Source: Omphalotus guepiniiformis (taxonomy: Eukaryota > Basidiomycota > Agaricomycetes > Agaricales > Omphalotaceae). From it: a stretch of 64,000 nucleotides of DNA. Below, one piece after another: positions 27,489 to 38,002 of the stretch; positions within the stretch are counted from its first letter, which is position 1; every line of letters begins with the position of its first letter. The notes beneath the pieces were generated by a model, which was not told the DNA's origin, searched no databases, and saw only the letters and a program-made list of their open reading frames with translations. Made by a program: the position numbers and the translations under genes. The stretch spans positions 1,612,001 to 1,676,000 of the forward strand of contig JAQOOI010000021.1 of NCBI GenBank assembly GCA_028554645.1. The letters are read 5' to 3'.

Positions 27489-30400
27489 GTTGAGCCTGGC
27501 CCTGGGGCCTGAATGTACTTTATATTTCATTATATCGCAATCTCACTGCGTGAGGACACATAGTACTTCCGTAGTGCTTCATGATACCGATTTGGACTTT
27601 GCTATAGCATTCTAAATACTTTTAGAGTTCACCAAACTCTCCACATTGACATTTGGTTGAACACTTGCTTGAAAGACAGGCGACGATCATGCTAGAACAC
27701 TGACAGCCTGGTTCTTCAGAGAGTCGACGTCATATCTCAAGGCACCGGAAGAGAAAAAGTCTATCAACCATGCCATTGTGCTAATCAGGAAAAATATCCA
27801 ACACCATCCACTTACTGAATCAGTTATATTATACCACTCAGCGGCAAAGACCGAGAATATAACATATCCGTCTGCAAGTGTTTAGGTACCAAACCGCCAG
27901 AACTTGCAAGCTTGAACGTTTATTTCCGAGTATGTACTGAGAATGTATTTTCAGTACCCAAGTCGTCTGCATGTGGAAGCAAGAATTCAGACTAACAAGG
28001 AACACCCCGCCACCTCGTCACCTTAGCGCCACATAGTAGGTCATCCACAGGTCCCGTCTACCTAAAGAACGAGCGTGATACCTTCGGTAACGAATGGACG
28101 TTGATTGACAATGAGCGTTATGAGAACTTCCGTCATTACCCTTCCAGGGCGAAATCAATGAGCTCCGGGCTCGCCTGATCAAACCTGGGAGATAGTCCAA
28201 TGCCCGCCACATTACACGCCCAGTATTTTTCGAGCAATTGCATTCTGTGAGTGCGAAGACTTGGAGTTTTAAATAGCACTGAAGTAGAAATTGCCATGAG
28301 ACGAAAAGATGATGCGCCAGTGAGCCGTAGGTTCTATAGGAATGTCTCTTGACACTGGTATCGATTGTCATGAAGGCAACCAAGAGGAGTAGGTATCGTG
28401 TCAAGTAATCACACGATTCCTGGCTACTACTTGCCTATTCGTATAATTGCTCCCGCGAGGTGGGAATGTAGCGCGGATCCTGGAATGACAATTAAATAGG
28501 GCCGCGGACGAATGCTGAATGTCACCGATGGCGAGCTCAGTCCCCAGTGCTCTGCAAATATCCAATGAGAAGGTGCTTTAAACCTCGCTTCCTCGCTTCT
28601 ATAACGGGACGACAGACGACACGAATCTTCTTGCAAATATGTAGATGATTGTGGTCGTAAAAATGGCTCTCTCCCATGTGAACGCGGCCTACTGTACTGC
28701 AAATCTAAAAATCAGATTTTGCGGTCAAAGATGCGACCGCAACTCAGTTGTGAGCAAACCCATCTGTCGCTTGCATAGCACCGTTGGATGACGAGCCCTC
28801 GGGAAGGATTACGCTGGATTACGAAGCTTCCCAGCAATCGCGTCCCATGATGTCGAATGTCGACAATGTCAAATGTGAAGGCGGGATCAATACAGAAATG
28901 AGAGAAAGTTGTTGGATTTCCAATACCGAATACCGCTTAAAGGTCCCGGTTTACGCAAAGCGTGTCCAGTAGGGCTTGAGCTTGAGATTTCAATCATTGT
29001 GACCTCACGGAACAACTGACAGTGTCAATTACTGTCCAACTTGAAGTACTGAAAGGTCTTGTCATAGGTCACTTGCTTTCCCTTCGGCTACAGTACACAA
29101 GCTTGGGGGAAAGAATGGCAAGCACTATACTTGGGTACATTGAACCACCAAGGCAGGAATGAGACACTGATGAGAGTCGAGAGTGAGTTGGAGCGTTGAA
29201 GCGTTGAAGGGCCCGCCGCGGCCCGCAGACTGCCCGTCTGGTGGCTGATGTAAGCCCTGGTGCGCCTTCTTTCCAAAAACCATCTTTACAGCGCCAGGAA
29301 CTCACGGACTCTGATCGATCCAAAGGCTCAAATATTCCTCAATCATAATGAAAATCGCCACGATTGCCCAGGGTCAGATTTGTTTGATACCATCTTTCGG
29401 TGGAAGTATACTCACTATCCTTCACTATCTCGGACACTTGCTCACACCAACACATCTCAACACATGCATCACTTGGAACCACGATACATACATGGGGCTC
29501 GCGAGATATCTCAGCAATCAGTATTGCTGTGTAGTTTGATCTGGAGACTAGCAAGTACATAAATGGACATAAGTACGTGTGGTTTGTTCACCAGGCAGAA
29601 ATCAAGCACTTATCTACTTAGCCGATTTTTTTTGGAACTTAGCAGCGTCGGTGTATTAGCTTGTATTCCATTAACGAAAACGAAGACCTTCGCCAACTTA
29701 TGATTAAACTTACTTTCTGCTGTATGAAAACCCGAGGTGTGCTAAAAGTAGCCCAGGAGGTGCGTACGCAATCTAGCTGTCCAACAGCTCCGAGGACCAC
29801 ACAACGATGTTGTGATACTGCGCGCATATCGTCGAAAAGAGAGAGGCTAAATACCGAAGAAGTTCTTCCTTTCCTTCAATGAAACCCCACTTGGTCAATG
29901 TTCTGGTCCGTCCCGCTAACTACGGAGCTGGGGGGGAAATACTGTCACTGTTACAATTGTGCGCAGACACTGAGTTTCTCCGTACGTTATCTTTTCATGA
30001 ATCTTTTTGACGATGAAACCTCATCTCTATGCTGTAAGTTTACTTCAGCTAGTGAGCCGATAACCGATGATAACGTGTCAACACGCACCGCGGCGAGGTT
30101 AGTACGGTTGACATGCAGCTGAGATTTTCTGTGGCCACGTTTGATTTCATTTGACCCCAGGAGATATGAACATGTAACAGATTATATTCTGAGAAGACCA
30201 GGAGACAAGGAAGCGTAGCGACTTGAAAGGTTGCCGCCGGTTGGATCGACCCGACCTTGGTATGTCAATCAATGTCCGTACCGGTTATACGTGGTTCTTA
30301 CCAGGCTCTTACTCCCACATACGCTCAAAAAAGCGCGGTTTCTGGTCACGCTAAGCTTTTCTTTTTATCACGTATCCGGAAATACGCCGATTCTCTTGTC

Positions 30401-31305
30401 TTACTAATTCTTGAACATGAAATGAATTCATATGTCAAAAGACATGATAGGAGCGCAAGGTTGAGATAATATTTCATGATATCGACACGTAAATTGAGCT
30501 TGAGGCCATATCTACGAGAACCGATGGGGCTGATGACCGAACAGATACCTGAGTTACGATATTCGCAAGTGGATTGAGTGTGGCGTACACACGGAGATGA
30601 GCTAGAGTCATCACGTTCGTTTCAACTTTCCATCTCTTCCCACCTGCGGAGACTACGGACATGAATCGGACTTGACCAGCTTTTGGCTTAGCTTTCAGAA
30701 GACGAGAGGAGTAAATGTCAAAAGTTAACTCCCACTTGCGAAATAAGGCTCTGATAAGTACCTGTCCAGGGATACTCCGAGGATATGTGCGTCATCCAAT
30801 GAATGAACACGGATTCATCAGCAAAGCGTTTTAACCCATGGGTGGAGTCGACGGATAAGTTTCTTGAACAAGGTAAGCTAGGGTAAGCTTGTGTTGCTTG
30901 TCACTTACTCCATCTTGTAATCCGGAGGGCGGCCTGGCACTGATGAACATCCGAGATAAGTACATAACTAGCCTGGCTGAGATATTTGTTCCGGAATTAG
31001 GAAACGGACATCTTCCTGACCTACAAATATCTCAAGTGGACCTGCTTGGGAGGTCGCTACAAGTCACTTGAGCCCTGGTACGCACACATGGCATCCACAC
31101 GAATTATCCTGGTCAGGGCCTTAGGCACAATCAAATTATCAGAGCCACGCACCACTACGTCTTAGCAGGCCTTTTTTAGCGGATTCCTATAGCGATGAAT
31201 GAGTATGTAGAGGTTTTATCAAGGATCAATTAAAATAGATCAACTTAAGATCAATATGTCTTGTGGGTCCATGAGTGTGCACATACAACATTCGCTTGTG
31301 ATAAT

Positions 31306-31325
31306 GCATAGTCCCGGGACTATGC
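31306..31325. repeat. Perfect 20-bp palindrome
   Basis: GCATAGTCCCGGGACTATGC reads identically on both strands and is centred on a CCCGGG core. It could be a dimeric protein binding site or a remnant of inverted termini. No gene is adjacent. Confidence 0.8.
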
Positions 31326-31566
31326 GCACATGGTATGCTACTTATGGTATGCAGACTCAGTAAAGAAAGGGTGAGGCCGGATAGCGGAGCATGTAGCCAT
31401 CGTGTCCCCGCCGTCAGCATGAGTTTTCAAAAAATATCTGAAGACCTACCAAGGGCGGGGTAACCGTGGCGGTACCTACCGCAGACCTATGTATGTGTGC
31501 CCCGCGTAAGGTGTGAGAGCTCGGACGACAGAGGAGGCCACTGAGTTGTTAATGGGTGACCTCCCG

Positions 31567-31601
31567 TGGATTTAGAAAACCTAGATTATTTTCTAAATCC
31601 A
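31567..31601. repeat. Perfect 13-bp stem hairpin, 9-bp loop
   Basis: The left arm TGGATTTAGAAAA (31567-31579) is exactly complementary to TTTTCTAAATCCA (31589-31601). The arms contain a TTTAGAAA motif that recurs several times up to about 32100. Confidence 0.8.
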
Positions 31602-31950
31602 TCAAACGCGGACTTTGAAAAAAGATAGCTCTAGTTTAGAAAACCGTCGACCAGTCGTGGACCAAATGTTTGGTCTGGAATAATCCGGCTGAAAGCCTGA
31701 ATGGGAAGTTATTCTTCCCACAAGCCACTAGGTAGGGCGAAGAAGATTGGGCTCACAGAGTTGTTTATTCTCTTTCAAAGTTCAATAAGTATGTACAGCT
31801 GACAATATATCATCCTTTTGAGACGAATACGGCCACTTGCAAGTGACCACTAAGGCTCCCTACGCAAAACTCTAGCTCTGACCCTCGGGGACGAATACAA
31901 AAAGGGAAGGTGTATCTCCGAGCGGAGCTTGAAATGTGTTTAGAAAGACG

Positions 31951-31996
31951 ATTTTAGTCTGGAAGAGGGGGGGGTACCCTCCTTCCAGATTAAAAT
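31951..31996. repeat. Second hairpin, 15-bp arms with one mismatch
   Basis: ATTTTAGTCTGGAAG (31951-31965) pairs with CTTCCAGATTAAAAT (31982-31996) with a single mismatch, around a G-rich then C-rich centre (GGGGGGGTACCCTCC). It lies in the same TTTAGAAA-rich segment as the hairpin at 31567. Confidence 0.7.
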
Positions 31997-32490
31997 TTAG
32001 AAATGAGTAAAATTTCAAACTCCGCTGATGTGAGCTCGTTGGCGAGATTCGGAGACTCGGCTGAGCTCGCTTATATGAGTTTAGAATAGGATTTAGTTTA
32101 GAAATGCCCACGGGAGGTCATCCAATGTGGAGCAAGGGTTAAGCTTGCTGTGGGAGACTTGTCAGCGCTCGAGCTGCCGATTATCAGTAATTGGTAATTC
32201 GTGTGGTAGGATTTGCGTGCCGTCGGTGGGTCAAAGATAATCCCAGGCGGCTGAGGGCAGCTGCAGATGCTCAACGTCGACCCTTCCTTATGACCCTGCT
32301 TTGAGTACTTGACTGGGTTACAACAATTTTCGTGTACGTATGGGTACGTATGTATTGGTCCACCACGAGCCGCGGACGTGGGGGAAGGGGTTTGGGCCCG
32401 GGAGTTCAACACAGTTATGTACGCCCCACAGCAGGTACTAAGTACATATGTCATCAATATTTCTTTGAAGCTTGTGAAAATCAAATCAAC

Positions 32491-33160
32491 TTAACGTGCG
32501 CCCGGCCGTGCCTGGTCGCAGCGTTCAAAGATCACATCATCGTGCAAAGAATCACGGGAATAGGATGTAGAAATGCGCATCTGGTGGTCTCTTGGAAACA
32601 GGCTTATTGTATATGTGCTCAGCCGATCCGCGAAAACGGAGGATGGGACAGAATACCCAACATTGATGAATGATACGATATCAGTGAAGATGGCAATACC
32701 GTGACGCTGAGATACAAACCTACATCTCTTGGAATCGGAAAGATCATTTAGTAACAGTAACAGAGGTACCAAGAAGCTAATACTAACCATTCAATGCTGA
32801 TGTATTTGTTTCACTGGCCAATTAATGAAAAGATGGGGACGACTTCTTACGGACATAAGCCTGTATCAGCGGGTAGTACTCTGTCCAACCTTCTGTCACC
32901 TGGAGATTTAGACGGATACTAGATAGCGGGAAGGCTCGGGAAGGGCGGCCGTAGAATAACATAGGCAGGCAGAAGAACCATTCATTAACCGTATCGATCA
33001 ATACTTGAGAGTGGGTCTGGGGTAGGTGATCAAAACATCTAACACATATCAAATCTTTGATCAGGTTTCCGTAGCGCTGCAACTGATAGATATACATACC
33101 TGACAAGCGAGATAAAGATAGAAATACAACTGATTGAAGCTACCGCAGAAGTGAGATCAA
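32491..33160 (-). pseudogene. Possible decayed membrane-protein fragment
   Basis: On the minus strand, CGSFNQLYFYLYLACQ (about 33105-33150), RYGNLIKDLIC (about 33050-33080) and VLIDTVNEWFFCLPMLFYG (about 32950-33005) follow each other across intron-like gaps. They faintly resemble the second helix and the IDT-x-N/H-E segment of DUF6534 proteins. A further hydrophobic piece, ISFLVPLLLLLNDLS, lies at about 32745-32785. The usual later helices and the PLSKLY motif are not found, and there is no convincing start. I treat it as a weak relic call only. Confidence 0.2.
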
Positions 33161-36100
33161 GAGGGGACGGGAGAAGAGATCACCTGAGCTCAGCGTATGT
33201 TTTCCGATTCAGTGTATGTTTTCCCGGAATCACAGGAAAAGCCAACGGAACCAGACGGAGGCGCGATGCCGTACTAAAGACAAATGTGGAGTGGGGTATT
33301 TTATTTGTCGGGGCGGGCGGGGAAAACCGGGGGACTGCTTCGGACAGTCTTCGGACCCCCGCTCAACATTGAACGGAAGCAAAATACCAACTGTGACGGG
33401 GTCACCGTGATGTCACCCTTGATGTCACTTTTACCCTGTGCATGTGACCGTACACGTTGAGCAGCGCTTGCCCTGCAACGTTCTAGGTGACTAGGAAGTC
33501 GCTAGGAGCTCTGCTCAGCTGCTCAGCACCTGACTGGGTCAGACGACGAGTAACGAGGACTCTGTCTAGGCCAGCGATCGAGACGTGGTCGCATTGAAAC
33601 TGGCCAGAGTACAGTATACTTAATGTGAGCACTTAACGTCAATCTTCTCAACCTAACCGAATGTGGGGAAACTATACCAGTCGTCACATACATACAAGTC
33701 TCAATGCGTTGATAGGCGCTCTTCCCCGCTTTCTGGGGGAGCTGTGACCTCTGGGGGATCGGACTGTGCAATTCAGTGTTCACAGCAACTTCACAGCTCA
33801 TAAACTTCGGTTCCCAGTCATTCAGATTCACCCAGTAACACAACTGTTCCTGCGCCGTTCGTCACCGGTGAAAGTGTTCGATACTCGGAGCTACAAACGA
33901 TTTCTATGTATCTCTGCTTCAACGGGGGAGCCAATATGGATAGCAGTCTCTAAATTGGTTCTCAAGTCCCTATACCAAGATTAGCTTGATAGTCAAACCT
34001 CAGCGTTCCTCCTTGCTCGGCCTGACAGCTGATAGCTACTTAAAGATTCGCGCCCAATAGCTATAGGTACTTGCGTATTTCCGACTTTTGAATGTTGATC
34101 ATTCACATACTAGTCCAGTGACCCCACCGAGCTTTGATCCCCGTGGTCAAACAAGTAAGTACTTATATGTACATTTGAGCCAGTTGTGCTGATATCTATC
34201 CTCGACCACTCAATTGAATGTAAACTGTACATACATCATTTGTTCGCACCTCGATGCCGTGGATATCGTTCCTCCGAGTTTGGCCCCCCCTAGTTACTCA
34301 GCCCTCCAGTCTGCTTGTTCTGGCTTGTCAACAACCCGGCGGTAACGTACTCAACTTGGTCCACCCAGGTCGGAAATCTGTCTCAACAACCATGATCCGA
34401 TCGTGAGTCTGGGACTCGGACACCGAGGCTAGCAGCATGTAACAGCTGCTTCGTCCTCGACTTGTGTCGACAATTGCAGGCGCCCAGGATGCACATTGTA
34501 TGTGATGTGTTTATTGTTATGCATGTCATGGGACAAAACTGTACACCTACGTAGCTGTTGGCATGTTATGAATGTATTGCAATGAAGTAATTCATAGACA
34601 AGCCGATGACAATATTGCATGCAAGACCGCAGTCGTCCTTGACCGTCACGGTGACGCTCGCGGGTTCCTAGCACAAGAACCAGTTGAGTTCGTTAACAGC
34701 AAGGGCTTAGCGAAAAAGGCCCACCCTACGTACGCAGCGTCAGTTGACCGTGACATATGCCCCGGCGTGGCAAGATCTTGGGGGATTCTGGGATTCCATT
34801 GCAGGAGGCAGCCCTCATTGAACAGGGCCCTTGGTTCTTTGAGCCACACGTTTTAAGTTTGACGCAACTGAATGGACCTCGGTCGAGCATGTGCAAAATG
34901 TGTTACACCTGCATGCATACATCAGTTCTAACGCCATCCTTGCTAGAGTGGGCCCCCGAGCCTGCGGTCCTGCTCGTTTCCAATGAATTACATACTAACC
35001 CAAGGGCCAACATTAATCAGACAGACCTTCAGGGCAAGGGGTGGCGCGAGCTCTGCTCTGATTCTCAGAGGGCGGCTGGAATCAGTTATCATATCAGTGT
35101 TATCATTTTCATCCATCCTGACACGGGATTATACATAGGACCACGAACAAAAGTTAAAAATTTGAGGGGCTTGAAGCTCGAAAACTCGGAAGACCTCGAA
35201 GCCTGGCCTTTGCCGGCGCCGCTCTTGCTGGAGTTTCCCCAAAGTAAAATTTGTGTTCAGGGGGGAAAAGAGGAACAGGTCTGACAGTTTACGGTGATTG
35301 AGTGAGTATTCGTGTATTCCTGGAGCATGGGTCTATGAATTTTGAGCATCAGTCTAGGAACGATTTGGATATCAGTTTTGCTCTCCTCCTATGTAACGCG
35401 GTCACAAAAACAGGAATGCCCGTTGTCGGTCAGACACCGCCGCCTAGGGCCAGCCAAGCTAATGTATTGTTCCAACCAAGTTCCAACTGAGTATATCCAG
35501 TATATCCAGCACCGATCAATGACATACCTCATCGACAATCACCATTTCTCCGTGTTCGTGAGGACGTCCGACGAATCGTGCGATGCACAGACCACACCGC
35601 ATTTTCTACATGGGCGACAGTGGCCTGTGCTGTGGCCTTGACCAGTCTGCTCTGGCCAACAATATGCATCGCGTCGCAGAAGTGAGGTACGGTCCACGAT
35701 GACCGTCGTCCAGTTGTTGGAGACAAGTATGAAACGAAACAACCAATTATATTTCTTCCCTCGTATCACTAAACAAGACAAGAACAAGACCTAACAGCGA
35801 ATAAAGATAAGACCCGAGATGAAGCAAGAAAGGAAACACTATTCAAGACAATAGAATGGAAGCGAAAACAACAGATACATCGGTATAATTTGGATGTGCC
35901 CCCAAAAAATCACTACTACAATTGATTAGATTGCCACCACACTCAAGACCAGAAAAATTCGCGCTCTTCGAACAAGAGTAAATGAAAAAAACATTGAATC
36001 AAATTCGTTCAACGGGGCAATACGCCTATGTAGAAGAGGAAAGGAGGCCCTGCAGTCCCCTAACACTCTACGCAAAGCCCGAAATATGAGGAGCGTCAAG

Positions 36101-36782
36101 AAAGGTACATGACGAATGGTGGGGCAAAATTCGTAAGGCAGATTCGTAAGGTAGTCGATGGAGTAGGTTGAAAGGATATCGTAGCGGAAAGTAAACAGTA
36201 CGTGGTTCATTGTGATAGATAGGGTAAGAGGGCTGGCGGCATATAGGAGGAATAAAAGTAGGGTCGTTAAAAGGTACATGATTGTGAAACCCCAAGCACA
36301 AAAAAAGAATTAATAAAAATGGTTTCTGCAACAATGTACAAGAGAATTTGGTATAAGGAGGCACACCATTAAAAGAGGAGAAATTGTCTGTGGTGTTTTC
36401 ACAAGAACCCAGATCAACAGTAATAGTACAAGGAATTTGAGGACCAATATACACTTTAGAGGCGACTTTGCCTTTGCTTTGTTCGTTTGTGGAGACCAAC
36501 CGAGAACCGAGAACCGACACGCGAGAACCCGAAAAGATGATTTTTTTTGAGGGGCGGAGAGGGCATGAGGAGATTAGGATAGTATGATGATGGGGTATGA
36601 GGGACAACGTAGTGGTATGATGAGGATGAGGGGATAATGCCGATGCGATTGTGATGCAATGATGTGGGGATGAATGTGGATGCAACATGACAATGATTCG
36701 AGATAAAGATACACCCGATAAAACCTGATGAGGATGATGAAACCCAGAAAGAATCGGAAAGAGGATGGGGGAGTAAAGATTC

Positions 36783-38002
36783 CTAGTCGGTGGGGAATAA
36801 AAACAACCTCTTTCCATCAGGGTTATAGCTCTGTCTCTTCTCCTGCGAAGCACCTCGCTGATAAGTGGGTTTGTGTTTGGACACTGTTTTGAAGTTGTCA
36901 CAAGAATATGACCGAGCTAAAAGCAAAAGATGAGAGGCTGAAAAAGCAAACACTAACAAGAGCACTCACTTTCAAAAGTAGGCCTCTTTGGAGGGACGTA
37001 CGTCCCACTTCTCAAGTCAAAGTGGCTGAGAGCGGGACTAGCCGGGATTGTATCATCAACAGCATCTTCAAACTCGTCTTCATCGTCCGAACCGTAACGA
37101 CCAAGAGGACTGCGAATACCGGGTCGAGAAGAGCCTACAGAAGAGGCTACCGAGCCTGTGCGACTACGAGAGGAAAAAGCACTGCCTGCACTGCCTACCG
37201 AGGAAGAAGAACCTCTACGAGAGTTGGGGAGGGTGGTAGCTGAAGGGACGCGTACAAACATGGCAGGAGGAACAAGAAGCTTGCCCTCTGCGCCCTGAGC
37301 AAGAAGGGGACGTTCGCGCCTGGGAGGAGAAGCAGGGGTGGCGGTAGCAAGGGGTGACCAACTGCCGTTGGAAGAAGGGGAGAACAAAGACACACGAGAC
37401 TCGGATCTGCGGGAGAACGAGAGGCTAAACTGAGACATAAGATCAGAAGTGTGGACAGCTTCTAAATCGACATCTCGAAGAGCTGAAGTATTTGGGAGAG
37501 AGGAGGGCGTGACCCTAGGTGACCGATGCCTCTGAGTGGTAGTAGTCGACGAAAGGAAGGACTTTGAACGTGGAGCAGCGACTGGGCGCGCGGGAACGAG
37601 ATCGTCAAAGTACTCGCTCGTTGGAGAAGATTCATCGGCATCAGAAGATATCGACTCGACAGACGAAGACGAGGAGGAAGAGGAGTTGGCGTCCTTGTAG
37701 TAGAGGGGGTAGGTGGGAGCATGATTCTCGCTGTGCTCTTTATTCAGCACATCGTGGGCCTTGCACTCATCGGAGCAATAAAGAGGATACGGGCCCTGGT
37801 CGATAATGGTTCGAACGCGAGGAGCGGCTACTAGGTTGTTCTTTCTCCTTGCAAGGGCTAAAAGGAGGATATGAGCAAGAGATAACAGACAGCGAGGAAG
37901 ATACTTACGAGAAGGCTTGTCATCGTGTGCAACGGGGACGAAAGTACGTTTTGGTATGATTTGCTTGTCGCAGACGGGACACCAGGCAGTATCGAAATCC
38001 AT
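36783..38002 (-). CDS. Ecl1-type zinc-binding protein (lifespan-factor domain)
   Basis: The N-terminus MDFDTAWCPVCDKQI, then DQGPYPLYCSDECKAHD, forms a CxxC...CxxxC zinc site of the Ecl1 type. Ecl1 proteins in fission yeast extend chronological lifespan and respond to nutrient limitation. A 51-bp intron with good ends (about 37859-37909) splits the domain; it is a multiple of three and lacks stops, so an unspliced frame also stays open. The rest is a Ser-rich tail with a run of eight Ser, an acidic patch (GSDDEDEFEDAVDD) and DLRSGTYVPPKRPTFE. A second intron (36917-36969) adds a C-terminal exon rich in Lys/Arg (TVSKHKPTYQRGASQEKRQS) ending LFLFPTD. Flanked by long gene-free DNA on both sides, it probably has long UTRs. 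Function is inferred from the domain only. Confidence 0.72.

Larger units (their letters stand above)
27489..36782. other. Long gene-poor region
   Basis: Over 9 kb with no confidently assembled gene. Open frames are short, lack recognisable domains and do not join through plausible introns. Contents noted separately are a 20-bp palindrome, two hairpins around 31.5-32.0 kb and a possible decayed membrane-protein fragment near 32.5-33.2 kb. The last ~700 bp (36068-36782) probably form the long 3' UTR of the Ecl1-type gene. The region resembles an island of old, decayed repeats, but I cannot identify specific families. Confidence 0.45.

Noticed and set aside
31430..31800. Possible solo LTR of a Ty3-type element
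   Set aside because: I could not define TG...CA ends, a target duplication or a second copy in the window.
34757..35284. 175-codon open frame on the plus strand in the gene-poor region
   Set aside because: No recognisable domain, irregular composition, no supporting introns or neighbouring exons; it looks like a chance frame.
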